Below, one piece after another: positions 1-12,001 of a DNA stretch of 64,000 nt. The translations under genes and the position numbers were made by a program. The notes beneath the pieces were generated by a model that was not told where the DNA came from, did not search any database, and was given only the letters and a program-made list of their open reading frames with translations. Positions within the stretch are counted from its first letter, which is position 1, and every line of letters starts with the position of its first letter. Source of the DNA: Oscheius sp. JU75 (Eukaryota > Nematoda > Chromadorea > Rhabditida > Rhabditidae); NCBI GenBank assembly GCA_037178855.1, contig JASJZC010000001.1, positions 6,262,001-6,326,000 on the forward strand. Reading direction: 5' to 3'.

Positions 1-248
1 ATATCGACCAGTATAAGGATCTTCGTCGCGATCCGAACATTAAGATTATCCGGTTTGAGAGCAACCGAATGCTCTTTCAGGACGCTAATGGAGAAAGTAA
101 GTTCAGGGGACTTGGCTGCCTAACTGTGGAATCTTTCTCTAGGATCACACCCGATTTGGCTGTCGAATCTGTTGCTTCAGATATTTTGAAACCGCTTCCT
201 GTCTCTCCCCCTCCTTCCTCCAGAACAGTCTTCCCTCCCTAGCTACCT

Positions 249-3200
249 ATGCTATCTAATCGTCTAGTAGGCGGGGCTAACAGATTGCGCGCGAACTCTC
301 CGCGTCCCGAACCCTCTCTCTCAAGAGATCAGTCTCGACCCATTACCCTACTGACCCCAAAAATGGAGCAAGAGCTGAAGGTCAAAATTGACCTTCCTGA
401 GCCCGCTGTCGATGACCTAGTCAGTCCCGACGAGAATCGTCTAGGGAAGAAGGATGGTAAGCTTCTTGGTTCCCCCCGCACCCTCAACCTATCCTTTGAA
501 CAGACCTAACTTTTCCATTTTCAGCTCAAATCGAAGTCATCCCGTGCAAAGTCTGCGGCGACAAATCTTCCGGAGTTCACTATGGAGTCATCACGTGCGA
601 AGGCTGCAAGGTTGGTCTCCAGATAGATAGTGACTGGTCCAATTTGCATAGTTGCGCAACTGAGCAGGGGGATAGAGTAGTAGGAGTATCGATTGATCAC
701 AAGACAAAGGGGATTAGTGAGGTTCTAACTTAGAAAAGTACTCATTTGACCAAACTTTCGATATTGTAAAAAGGAATAGTACTCTCTAAACACTGACGCT
801 TTCGAAATCTGGCAAATTGGGGCTAGACGAAAACAGAATGAGAGATTTGAAACGGAGACTGTTCCCGCCAAGTCTTCACGGGGAGCAGCATAGGAGAGTT
901 CAAAATAGGGTCGGTTTTCGCCTATGCCGTGAGTATCTGATAGAGTGCTACTCGTACTTTCAACACTTGAAATAATCGGTAGCATTAGGAACAAGATAAG
1001 TTCAAAACCACCGATACGTAGATAAACAGGAAACTGTCAATCCGCTAACTAATCATGGCTCAGTCGGTTAGCGCTCCGACTGCGAAACAAAGCTCACTTT
1101 TTGCTTCAGGACTGCCAAGTTTACGCGCTGAACTCAAAACCGCTGCACCAGACCACTACTACCGTATACCCTTCAAACAGACGGCTATACTCTCATGTAG
1201 TCTGTGTTATGCCTCCATCTCTCTCTAAATTAGTCTCATGACCTAAGTAGCCGCGCTACAATTTGAAGTTTTGTAGTCAGCTCTGCGTGAATTCTGATTA
1301 AGAGTGCGTCAAATATATACGTTTGCAGGGTTTCTTTCGAAGGAGCCAGGCCTCGGTCTGCAACTACCAATGCCCGAGACAGAAGACCTGTACCGTGGAC
1401 CGGGTGAACAGGAATCGATGCCAGTACTGTCGCTTGAAAAAATGTCTGGAACTCGGGATGAGCAGGGACGCCGTTAAATTCGGTCGGATGTCGAAGAAGC
1501 AGAGAGAGAAGGTCGAGGATGAGGTGCCCGTTTGTCTATTGTCTAACTGCCTTGGAGGTCTTGTCGTAATCGAGAAATGAGCATGTTTACACACAGAAAA
1601 GTTCTCTTAAGAACTGTCACTCCCGGTACTGAAAAAAGTCGTCCTAACGACTATGTGTTCCTATTTTTGTGTTTTCGAAAAGCGTCTCGATTGCCTGAAG
1701 TCTTCAAAGAACCTCTTTGGATCAAATGTACTTACTCTGTCTGTTCCAGGTCCGTCTACATAAGCAGATCCAGGAGCAGAGTGGTATGGGAATGGGATAC
1801 AGTGGCTACCAGGAGTACTCTCCGCCACAGAACCAACAGTACCAAGGGTAAGCTAGCCTTTGATGGGAAGAGTAAATTTGGAAATAATGATGGGATCCAG
1901 CTTTGAATTTGGCGAGAGAAGCTAGTTTTTGATTTCATGGGTTCCAGCACGATTTCCCAACTTTTGCTCGCAATATGTTCCACCACAGACTGGATGACCT
2001 ATTGGTCAGAGAGCCCGCAGCAGCTATCGGTCTCTATTCCTTTTTGTGAGTCTGACTGTTGTACTGTGGACGTACGGTGTCTTTCTGAAGTAGCTAGCTT
2101 CGTTGTAGTGTCTGAAGTAGCGCGCCAGCTCGATGCGCATAGGGAAGTTGTGACTTTCGTCTGGTGGTCAATCACTCTCCTTTCTACTCAGGCAAAACCG
2201 AGTTCCAGATTCGACTACCCCCTGTACCCGTCCTACGGTAACGGCAACGGCTACGGCAACATTCCAGTAGCGTCAGCACCTGTCAACTACCCGGCTCAGC
2301 CGACCTACGGTGCCATTCCGCAACAAGGTAAGTCGCTGTCCTCAGTTGCCTCACTCTCATACAGAAACCCATGCAGATTCAGCCACTGTTCCTGCCGACT
2401 TCTCCACGGAAGATTTGGTGGCCAAGACACAGAGAGCTTTCATGGACTCGACGAGATCTCTCTTCGGCAATATGGACTTTTCTGCTAGGGTGAAGATGGA
2501 GAATGAGGGAGAGCACTTTCTAGGAATGGTAGGTTGTCGGGCGGGGGGCAAAGGGCCATTGGCACCTCGCGTGTGGTGAGCAGAGAGTATAGGAGTGTAG
2601 GTGAAAAGAGGGCCCGCCATCAGCGGGAGATACTGTACACAATGCCAATGGCTGCCGAGAGCGCGGTGCGAGTAAACAATCTGAGAACTGAATCTTGCAG
2701 AACCGCATCGAGGCATGGACATTCTTTTCCAATGAGATGACGTCGATTATTCAAGCTGTCATCGAGTTTGCCAAGATGCTCAGCAGCTTCATGGCCCTGA
2801 GTCAGGATGAACAGATACGTCTTCTGAAGTGCAGCGTCTTCGAGCTCATTGTGATCAACATGACAAGATGCTACAACATCGAGAGGGACGTTGTCGTCTT
2901 CAATGGCACAGCCTACCCCAATCCGAGATACAGCGTTCCGGAAGAGATGCAGGACAACCAGGAGATTCAGCTCATTCAGAACGTGTTCAAGATTCTCAAC
3001 GATCTGTGTCTGTTGGATCTCAACGAGCAGGAGCTGGCTCTTATGGCCCATGTCACACTCTTGGAGGTAGTTCATTATTGGCTTCGAACTAAGATCGCGA
3101 AAACACTGACTCTTTTTCCCATACGAAGCCCTTCATTTTCGGGTTAGTAATGTTCTGCACTTGTAAATATCAATATCAGCTTTGCAAAACATTACAAAAC

Positions 3201-3603
3201 CGATTTCGTATGGGTTAGTCTCGTATAATGAGCCTGAATCAGGGCATTTGGACCAAAATGTCAAATGTGGGTCCCGCAGTAAATTTTAAAAGACTACACA
3301 CCGTATGACAAAACGTAAATTCTGTTTGTTCAGAGTGCCGGTCCGACAGCAGATTACCTAAGAGAGGCACTGTCACACAGCATTTTGACGAGAAGTGGCG
3401 ATCCTACTGTCTACACCAAGCTGATGGAAGTTCAGAACGATATCAGAGTAAGAACCAGGCTGAGGATCTGATAATATAATACTTTTCAGATGTGTTCCCG
3501 GGAGCACCGTCGTCTTCTGATCAACTTCAAGTCTGACTACCCGACTGTCGATCTCCCAGCCCTCTACAAGGAGCTGTTTTCCGAGTCCTCCGGCCTCGAC
3601 TGA
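249..3603 (+). CDS. nhr-23: Nuclear hormone receptor, ROR/HR3 (NHR-23) family; N-terminus unresolved
   Basis: This is a DNA-binding transcription factor of the ROR/HR3 group, whose insect and nematode members act in moulting timing (family knowledge). Likely coding exons are 249-456, 525-610, 1329-1523, 1750-1847, 2192-2327, 2365-2528, 2701-3066, 3334-3447 and 3490-3603. A further exon near 1948-2031 is uncertain. The two-zinc-finger DNA-binding domain spans exons 525-610 and 1329-1523 and contains [22 protein letters not shown] and the family extension [19 protein letters not shown]. The hinge is rich in Tyr, Gly and Pro. The ligand-binding domain ends with LPALYKELF, a good AF-2 helix. The start is not settled: ATG 249 is in frame, but an exon ending at 96 before a GTAAGT donor suggests coding sequence continuing left of the window. 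The 718-base intron 611-1328 holds a tRNA-like relic. Confidence 0.9.
1053..1095 (+). repeat. tRNA-like relic (A-box only)
   Basis: TGGCTCAGTCGGTTAGCGC resembles a tRNA D-arm and internal A-box. No good T-arm or closing acceptor stem follows, so this is not a working tRNA gene. It lies in an intron of the nuclear receptor and resembles similar pieces elsewhere in the window, so a tRNA-derived SINE fragment is the best guess. Confidence 0.35.
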
Positions 3604-3923
3604 TTCCCTGAACTCTCTCCCTAAATTTTGGCTATTTATTGTCACGCATTTCATACTTACTGCGCAGAAACGGGTACGCTTCGAATTTTTCCGATTTTCT
3701 TCCCCAAACCCTCACTTACTGAGTAATCGAGGTGCAATACAGAGCCCAGAATACTTTCCTGCCACAGTCCTCTAACCTTTATAATCTCTATATTCGGCCT
3801 CAGAGTGTGCCTTTGTGAAGCCGAAATACCGAAATCAACATTCCGATGTATTAGATTTTAGCTGTCGTCCTTTTTTGTACTATAAAGTTTATTTTTCTAT
3901 TTTTTAAATCTTTCGGCCTGAAA

Positions 3924-4397
3924 ATGGACCGACCGGGCCGCAATTTAGCGCCTAGGGTGAACAACGGCAATAGGCCATTTCGGGATCAAGATGTCATTTT
4001 TAACTTTGCGATGCTCAGCAAAGTTGTAGCATTTTTTCTGCTCTACACTTTTCAGAGCATCAAAAAATTGAACATTGTAATCTTGTGTGCTATGCATGCT
4101 TCAGCCATGAAACTCCGCGTCTTTTTTCGGTACCCTTGAAGAGAGTGAGCATAATCCCCAGTCCTTTTCAGAAAAGACCAGCCAAAACGACAGGCCGCTC
4201 TTAGAGAACGCGTAAAAGACCTGCAAAGCCGGACTGCAGAGCTGGAAAAGCAGAAGAAGAAGGTTATGCAAAGAGAACAGGTACAACTGCCGAAAGTGCA
4301 GCAGCAACTACTTTTTAAGGTGTATACACCTCCCAATGTTATACTTCTATTTGGTATTGTAGTTGTCGTACTGGCGCTCGTTGTCCAGACAGTTTAG
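3924..4397 (+). CDS. Small coiled-coil protein with C-terminal membrane segment
   Basis: No family was recognised. Two exons, 3924-4129 and 4172-4397, joined across a 42-base GT-AG intron in phase 2, give about 143 residues. The second exon is convincing. A basic, charged, heptad-like stretch (RERVKDLQSRTAELEKQKKK) is followed by a run of about 17 hydrophobic residues (VILLFGIVVVVLALVV) and only a few residues to the stop. This is the layout of a tail-anchored protein with a cytosolic coiled coil. The first exon is less certain. It carries another moderately hydrophobic stretch, and translation could begin at the in-frame ATG 4107 instead, giving a shorter protein that is mostly coiled coil plus anchor. 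Confidence 0.45.
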
Positions 4398-4577
4398 CTA
4401 CTAGATACTGTCCTCGTTATCTAAACCTGTGTTGTCAGGATGGATTTGGTAGCTGAAGACGGCCGCTTTGACTGGCTTACTGTAGTTCTAACACTCCCTG
4501 TAAAGAGAGCTGTAGTAGTGATAGTGCTGGTGGAACTGATCGTCGGAGCAGTAGTGACTGAAGTCGTAGTCGGTACA

Positions 4578-6028
4578 CTAGTGGTCTTGACAGTAGTCGT
4601 CGGAACACCTTAGGTACTGTAGGTCAACAGGACTCCTCCTCCCCATGCTTTGATCAATGCTGACAGTCAGCAGATTGTTTACATAGGAAAGTGTTCTCTT
4701 CGTTGTGTTTGCCACGAAGATCTCCTCAACTACCGCCTTCTGGTTCTGTACCTTGATAACTGCGGTAGGTGACAAAACATTTTGAATATTGAACATTAGG
4801 TTGAAGCTGTCTGAAAACCTCTTTGTGGAAAAAACATAATAAGTCTCTACGAACTGCGACGACTTCGAAGAAAGCATTCTGATTGCTAGACTGATAGGAA
4901 TAGTTGGGGGCAAAGAAGCCGGACCAGCTTGGGTGCCCTGGAAAAAGTTTCGGAATTAAAAGGGATTATATTTTAGGCTTATCGGTCTCGACGCTTCGTG
5001 AGAAATAGAATGCCACTTGACTACTAGAGAAGTAGAACGTCCTTGCGTAGTCAAAGAAGAATTTAATATCAGTATAAGTGTTCAATGTACTAGCGTTTCT
5101 GCCAATGACCGGGCCTCCAACAGTGTTTTTGTACACGGCGTTGGTAGTCTGTAAAAGTTCGAACTCCGTATTGTCTTAGCTGGACGAAGTTTTGTCTGTA
5201 CCGTCTCTTGATCGTCCGCAACGTCTCGTCCGAGTCAATACAACTCCAAGAGACATTCGGAACTGTGAAAATTCATGTGTCCCAACAAAGAATGATATTT
5301 TTGGAGCTTACTTACACCGTTCTGGAGCTGATTCGGGATGCCAAGTAGAGCGGTCTTCCATCTATGACCTCACCAATGAACGTCCGGCAACTTGTTGGGT
5401 TGGGGCACTGGCTTGTATCCGTAAATCGCTAGGCAGGGCTCATGTGACGGCATAGAAGCTTTCACAGTCGGCTAGAACTGAAGGATTGAGTGAGAATTGG
5501 TTCTGTCAGTTTCCGACATCGTTGATCAGGACAGCTTCCACGAACTGATTCTTTGCTGCTAGTACATACTGCCGCGTCACTTGCAGGCTGCCGGGACGAA
5601 TATACTCTCCTGTTCTGTGAAGTTGGTAGAGCAGCCAGTAAGTCGAATGAGTCTGCTGAAGAACTACAGGTATTGTTCATATAAGGAGTGCAACCGCCTT
5701 CTGACATGGTCAAAGACTCCGTCAATGTCGACACTTTCCCCGAAAGCCATATTCTTGGCAGAAATCTGCAGTTGCACGACATACAGTGCATTGTCTCCCG
5801 TATAGATCTGAGACCATTCGAGCAGTAGTTGAACGGTTCAACTGGCAGACCACAGTTGCTTCCACTTTTTGGATGGTCGGAACAGACTTCGTCTCCAAGT
5901 CTCGTGTTCAAGACAAGATGAAAAGGACATTCTGGGTAATGTTCTGCTCGAAACTATGTCAAACTACCGAAATAGTCAATAGAGAGGACCGAATTGGCTA
6001 GTACAATGGGTAGAAGCTGCCGAAACAT
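4578..6028 (-). CDS. Uncharacterised secreted protein, exon model tentative
   Basis: No family was recognised. Reading leftward, ATG 6028 begins a signal-peptide-like start (MFRQLLPIVLANSVLSIDYF) ahead of a GTAGTT donor. Open stretches with ordinary protein composition follow: a Cys-containing piece near 5800-5940, a piece near 5660-5800 ending LHSLYEQY, one near 5480-5650 containing THSTYWLLYQLHR, one near 5310-5410 with CPNPTSC, one near 4980-5145 opening with TTNAVYKNTVGG, and a last exon of about 120 codons ending at 4578. N-glycosylation sites (RNAS, NTTK) fit secretion. Just past that stop, another minus-strand frame is very Thr/Ser-rich to about 4440, so an alternative exon could add a mucin-like tail. 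Phases between exons were not all reconciled, so treat this as a gene locus rather than a finished model. Confidence 0.35.
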
Positions 6029-6324
6029 GGTCAGAGACAATTCGGCTAATCTCTCGGAACAAATTGTGCCTTGTTAGGTCGTAAGAGGGGAGATTGTACG
6101 GTAATTAGGTATTTTCTTGTAATACTCTGCTTTCAGCTCCCCATGCCTCCGGACACAGGGCGCATCGCGCATGCAAATGCCCTTATCCACTTATGAGCCG
6201 GACCACGCCCCCGGCTTTGTTCTAAAGCGTCCGAATTCATAAGCGATCCCCCCATACGAGCAGCTGGACACCCTCTTGGCTACTCACTCACCCTTATTCA
6301 CGCAGAGGAAATGACCGCCTCATC

Positions 6325-9300
6325 ATGATACTCACTATCCTGTTTTCGTTCTATTGGATTGACACATCTGTCGCGGCGTCTGATGTTGCTCTCAATGCGG
6401 CGGAGCCCGGATGCAGGAGGTAGATTTTTGAGCAGTTTGTGATTCTTTCCCATACTGTCTTGACTGCTCATCTAACTCTTCTCTTTACCGTTTTGGAAGT
6501 CTTTCCCTTTAATTCTCATCCGTACCGTCTGGAAACCAACCAAAGTGTTCGGCAGTCTTACCAGTTGTCTCCCGTACCAAACAGATTGATCCGTACTATC
6601 TACAACAGTCCATTTTGACTCCTCGTGAATTAGCGATATAGGAACACTGGTATCCCGGTTGCTAGGGATGAAGTCATCAAAGTTTAACCTGTACTCATGA
6701 AAAATTCCATTTGTGAGGCAATAACGACCCGTACTGTCTCGACTACCAACTGTTCTTCCAGGTACTCCTACTCCAATCGTCCCTCCCAGGACTGTAGTGC
6801 CATGAACCTGACCACTCTACCTCCCCTGTTCTCGGATGTCATCAGCCTGAACATCGGGAACAACTCTTTCATCGAGGTCACAGGATTCCCTTCTAGCTAC
6901 AGTACCATTCTCTCCCTGCGAATGGATTTCTGTGGACTGGAAAAGATTTCCACCAAGGTATGCATTGTTTCTGTCAGATGGCTCATTTTCACAGGCTTTG
7001 GGCGAGCTGAAAACACTCAAGACACTGGATCTGGCTCACAACAATCTTCAACACATTGTCTTTACGGCGAAGAACAGGGCCTTGACCACGTTGAACCTGA
7101 GTTTTAACAAGTTGAGGTAAGAAAATTGGCCTCTTTCCTCGCAAGACGCGTTGATAAGAAAGAAACCTTTTTGAATTCGACAAACTCAGTGTGCTCGGCG
7201 ATTATCTGAACTCAAGTCGATTCTGAACTCGGCACAACAGTTTTCCCGGATGGCTCAGTTGGTTAGCGACTGCGGCTCGAAAACGGTCGGGCTGGAGTTA
7301 CACAGTAAACCAACGTTTTTGCCAGTTTATCAAGAACTGGAAAACTTTTAGAAGGCAAATTGGCACCAAGGTTGGCAGATGTTTTGTGAGACAAGCTCAC
7401 ACTTTTGTATTTTGGGACTACGGTACCTCTCCAAACTTTTCACACTAATTGTGAATCTCATGTAGGAGTTCGAAGATTATTTCAGGTTTCTGCCCGACCT
7501 GTCAGCCCTGACCTCTCTGCGTCTATTGGACTTGTCCCACAACAATCTGGTGACTCTGCAGCCGCGCTTCCTCCCAGTCAACGTGGAATCTCTCCGCTTC
7601 ACAGCCAACCAGCTCAGTCATCTGACGCCATGGCCTTTTCTCGTTCGGCTTCAGGTTAGCTGTCTCTCTTCCGTTGGGATCTGGACAAAATGTCATGCAA
7701 AAAGAATTTCCACAATTTATTGCACGTAAACAGCTCTCCGCGATTTGATTGCCGCGTTCAGGGGGAGAAATGAGGACGGCCTGTAATCAGGCGTGACTAC
7801 ACTCCATTTGGCAATTGATACTTTGGAACAGTGGGGAAATTCGGGAAAAAGAAAAAGGGAACGGCTCATTAGCGCCAGCTGGCTCTCATTTGCATACCAA
7901 GACGGCCCGTAAAACAGTCAGAGCTCTTTGTGGCGTCCCGCTGGGATCAGATTGACCAGTCGGGCATAAAACAGTAAAACGGAAGAGGCAAAAGAAGCCA
8001 CTGACTCAACAGTTAGACAGCGCAGGGCTACTTTTTCTTTCATTGTCTTCTAGATGAGGGGGTAGTTACTTTTTATGAGATTGCGACTACACCCCAGCCT
8101 CTAAAGTGTAGCCTCGGGGAGGGGATGAAGACGTGTGAATCAGCAAGAGAAGTGAAACATCGAGTTCGTCTAAAGTTGACTTGCCACCTACCCGCTCTTT
8201 CAGGAACTCGACGTCTCTTTCAACCCTCTGGTCTGTGAATGCCCCCTGTGGAGATTCATCAGCTGGGCCGAAAACTTGGCCCTTTTCGACAGCTCGACGC
8301 TTCCCTGCATGAAGCCGGCTACTCTTCGGAGAGGAAACAGTGGCGAGGTCCGTTTAATTAGCAATCTTATCCGAGCATCTTAGTCGCCAGATAATTGGTA
8401 GGCAATATGGGAGATCCATCGCTACATTCATTTGTCAGCCGATTAGTGCGTTCAAATTAATCTGTGAACGGACGAGACACATCGTCTAATGGCGGTTGCA
8501 AACAATCGCGGCACGATTGGCCGGATGAGACTCAGCATCTGATTGCTGTGACTCTATGGGAGGTCCAGCCATAGTATCTGGGGTGCTGGGTACGGAAAAG
8601 AGGCTCCGAAAGATCGAATGATTTTGCAGGAGAGAACAAAAACTCGAGCGAGCTGATCGAACAAGCACTCTTTTGCTTTGTAGTTGGACAGCTAACCGAT
8701 TGCACCTTCGGTATCGCTATCCTGACTGAGAGACTGCGAGAGAAAAACAATGGCTCTGATAGCAAGCACACGAAAGAGTCCCGCAGAATTGGAACATCGC
8801 ATTTCTTTTCAAGCAACGGCATCCAACAAACGAAGTCCTTTCAGCTTCTCTGCGGTCCGGAGGTTCTTCTCTCCTCGGAACTCGAGAAAGCTAGTATTTC
8901 ATTAGGTGAGAGCCACCAGCTGTGCTGTCTTGTCTCTTCTTCCCCGACACCCATTCTCTATTGGCAACACCAGGGAAGGAACCTTACAACGGTGCGTACC
9001 ATAACAATTCTCAACATTTTTAAGTTCAGGCCTCTGGAACCTCACTCCGTCAAATAGCCGAAACCGGCCAAGCTCGATACTGTCTCGATGTGCAGCTCGA
9101 ATCCCTGGATCAGTTCGGAGCCTACAAATGTATAGCCAGTTTGGGAGGTAGTTTTTCTTGCTCCGGATCCAAAAGCGTTCATCTTTAGGGCTCGAACAGA
9201 ACAAGGAATTTCTGATAGAGAGGGATAAAATCCCGTTGATTCTCCACAGTACGGATAGTTTTCTATTCTACTCGGAATTCGCCATCTGTGTCTTTCTTCT

Positions 9301-9878
9301 GGCCCTCTGTTGTGTATCCTGTTGCTGTATGAGGAGGGAGCACAGAAGGAACAAGAAACATGCCAAGATGGAGTATCTCTACTCTGATGTAAGGCCTTTT
9401 TGATCTTCTGTGATATACAATACAACGCGCGAAACTTTTTGAACAAACACAGGAAATGAGTGCTCCCTCCGGAATCGGACTCGAGACGATTTAGTCAGCA
9501 GTCGGCCTTCTAACCGACTGCGCCACCCAGGAGAAGTTACACTCTCTATCAACCTTGGACATATCCGTAACGAATTTCCCATTTCGAGAATGTAATCTGC
9601 AATAATATGGGGTTTTTAAAACGTGCCGCAAAACTTTACATGATCTGACAAACCTGGAAAATTTTGAGTACATGCCAAGTTTATTACTGTTTCAGTTCTA
9701 CTACCCGCCATCAACCAATGTCGTGCCCGACTTTGTTCGTGCCCCTTCACCCTGTGAAAATGACTACCATCGAATCCAGTTGGAGATCTGGAGACAACGA
9801 ATGGCCATGAGGTCTGCTCCGCTCGCAGAATTTGATACTGATACTCACGTGATGCCTTTGATACATACTGCTGTCTGA
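6325..9878 (+). CDS. LRR-Ig single-pass membrane protein (Kekkon/AMIGO-like architecture)
   Basis: A cell-surface adhesion or signalling protein of about 457 residues. Exons: 6325-6419, 6762-6957, 6995-7116, 7486-7654, 8204-8347, 8845-8991, 9030-9147, 9189-9388 and 9696-9878, with all phases agreeing. In order: signal peptide (MILTILFSFYWIDTSVAA), a cysteine-bearing N-terminal cap, about five leucine-rich repeats (for example LKTLDLAHNNLQ and LRLLDLSHNNLV), a C-terminal LRR cap (NPLVCECPLWRF), one Ig domain (C in SHQLCCLV, W in LYWQH, Y-C in GAYKCIAS), a transmembrane helix near 9270-9330, a Cys cluster, a basic stop-transfer stretch, and a short cytoplasmic tail ending HTAV, a class I PDZ-ligand form. 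There is no TIR domain, so it is not a Toll receptor. LRR-Ig proteins of this size commonly act in neuronal adhesion or growth-factor receptor modulation. The exact orthologue is not assigned. Confidence 0.85.
7246..7310 (+). repeat. tRNA-like relic
   Basis: Inside an intron of the LRR-Ig gene. TGGCTCAGTTGGTTAGCG matches a tRNA D-arm/A-box and is nearly the same as the piece at 1053. The downstream T-arm is degenerate. This is probably a fragment of a tRNA-derived SINE. Confidence 0.35.
9460..9535 (-). repeat. tRNA-derived element (A- and B-box-like)
   Basis: On the minus strand GGTGGCGCAGTCGGTTAGAA (A-box region) is followed about 30 bases later by GAGTCCGATTCCGG (B-box-like). It lies in the last intron of the LRR-Ig gene. 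Acceptor-stem pairing is poor, so a SINE head or tRNA pseudogene is more likely than a functional tRNA. Confidence 0.45.
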
Positions 9879-10812
9879 TCAGAACGAATAAATGTGGATA
9901 CCTGTTTCGGACAAACATAGCTTGGAAAGGGAGTAGAGTTACAATGAACACGAGGGGTTGAGGTGTGGGTAAATCGGGAGATACACAAACTGGTTAAACA
10001 AGGCACTAGGCTGCTCATGTTAAAAACTCTGTCCTCCAGTCGGTACTGGCTAGAAAAGATATTGTAACGTTTCAAGAAATTGGATCTGAAAGAAGTCGGC
10101 AGAAGAAACAGAAAGTGAGTCTGTCTGACTACTATTCTACAAGATAGTTCATGATCCATAGAAGGAAAGGGTTACAGTACCAAAATCTTGGCAATGTACA
10201 CTGATTGTGAGCAGGATCGAATACTTCCAACCAATTGTTCGATGTAATTCTCTTTTTGCAAAAGGATTTTCTTGAAAATGCTGCGAGAAGGGCATACATT
10301 CTAGGAATTATTTCTTTAGCTGGCCTTTGTGCTCAAAACGTCCTGGGTATCGTTCCAAGATAAAGTTTCCCAAATGACTCACAGCCAGCTGCAATGCCCC
10401 TGAGAGAGGGACACTCGACTCACCGTCATATCTGCGTCACGCTCTCTGTTCCCTTCTCAAAATAGCTTGCTTAGAGCGTCAAACGGATTTCAAAACTCTG
10501 TCTTTCCCTCTTTCGCAGTATAATCAAGTTTGTCGTGTCCAGGGCAACCAAAGGTTCTGCCCCTTCATCTCATTTCACTTCTCTTTTGTTCATTTCCACA
10601 CAGTCATTTTTCTAGGACCGGGGGGCCGCCTGCCGAACTATTATCAAACTTTTCTTCACACGGGGACAGTTGATAAGACTTAGCCAGCTGTACCCTTGCA
10701 TTCCTTTTCAATTGGCAGTTATTTTGTTTAAGCATATGATAGGTTGAAGAGAATCTTTCGTCTCTCTCTCTCTCTCTCTCTCTCTTCTTGTGCAGACATT
10801 CCTTGTTCAGAT
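9879..10812. other. Intergenic, no gene seen
   Basis: About 930 bases between the LRR-Ig gene and stomatin. Open frames are short and lack gene-like composition. A (CT)n tract of about 26 bases lies near 10760-10785, just upstream of the stomatin start, and could be a promoter or polypyrimidine element. Confidence 0.6.
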
Positions 10813-12001
10813 ATGGCTCAAGTCGCCCAAGGTAATAGCCCTCCCCGTTACGAGGAAAACGATACCGACAATCGAGGGAACCGAGGCTGCTTCGAGATCA
10901 TCATGATTTTCTTCTCGTATGTTCTAGTGATTCTGCTCTTCCCCTTCGCCATCTGCTACTGTATTCGAACAGTTCAAGAGTAAGAGAAGACTTTTTGAAA
11001 CCAAAGCTCGTTCAGATACGAAAGGGCTGTCATCTTCCGACTGGGAAGGCTTCTTCCAGGTGGAGCCAAAGGTCCAGGGGTCTTCTTCATTCTGCCATGT
11101 ATCGATTCTTACACGAAGGTCGATCTGCGTCTCTTTTCTTTCGAGGTCCCGCCGCAGGAGATTCTCTCCTCGGATAGTGTTACAGTACAGGTCGATGCTG
11201 TAGTCTACTTCCGAATCAACAATGCCACCCTCTCTGTGAGTTTCTTCTCCTAACTAAGTAAGAGTCTGCCTGTAACCATAAGGTGACAGTTTGTCCAGTG
11301 ACCAGTTTCAAAAGGGCACTGGTAATGCGGTTCAGGATAATATGGAGAGGCTACGAGAATGACAACAAGTTTCAGGTGACCAACATCGAGAATGCCCGTG
11401 GCTCCACCCAACTCCTTGCCCAAACCACGCTGAGAAACATCCTCGGAATCAAGAAACTGTCCGAGATGATGTCCGACCGCGAAGGTATTGCGAAGACCAT
11501 GAAGTTGATCCTGGACGAGGCCACAGAGCACTGGGGTGTTCATGTCGAACGTGTCGAGGTCAAAGACGTTCGTCTGCCCCAGAATCTCCAGAGAGCCATG
11601 GCTGCAGAAGCAGAGGCTAGCCGCGAGGCCAAGGCCAAGTTGATTGTGGCTGAGGGAGAACAGGCGGCTAGTCATGCTCTGAAGGAGGCTGCAGATGTTA
11701 TGAGGTAATTAACTCGAGGTTTCAAACTATGGTAATAATGTTTAGTAAATCACCAGCTGCCCTTCAACTCCGATATCTCCAGGCACTGAACACTGTGGCG
11801 TAAGTTCCCTTGGAAATTGGGGATGCTGATGAGTTTAGGGCTGAAAAGAACACGACACTGATCTTCCCTGTCCCGATCGATCTCCTCTCTCACTTCATGC
11901 CACAAAACTCACAGTTAGGGAGCTTCAAATTTTCCAATGACCATCACCATTTTAGACCGAGGACAACTTCTGGCAATCACGTCGTCTCACACATCCAGTA
12001 G
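10813..12001 (+). CDS. Stomatin-family membrane scaffold (SPFH domain)
   Basis: An integral membrane scaffold that binds cholesterol and modulates ion channels; nematode relatives include MEC-2 and STO proteins (family knowledge). Five exons, 10813-10979, 11016-11235, 11376-11704, 11746-11799 and 11839-12001, give about 310 residues with agreeing phases. The protein has a short cytosolic N-terminus, then the hairpin membrane segment (FFSYVLVILLFPFAICYC). The SPFH domain follows, with family landmarks YERAVIFRLGRL, PCIDSYTKVDLRL, ARGSTQLLAQTTLRN and the charged coiled stretch AAEAEASREAKAKLIVAEGE. SPAALQLRYLQALNTVA and TTLIFPVPIDLL close the conserved core. The tail is His/Asn-rich and specific to this protein. 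A splice acceptor ends 2 bases before the ATG. The length fits the plain stomatin class rather than the longer MEC-2. Confidence 0.92.

Noticed and set aside
6325-9878. Toll-like receptor
   Set aside because: The repeats suggested it at first, but an Ig domain follows the repeats and the cytoplasmic part is only about 80 residues with no TIR motifs.
10760-10785. (CT)n tract as a notable repeat
   Set aside because: It is short and common upstream of genes; mentioned only as a possible promoter feature.
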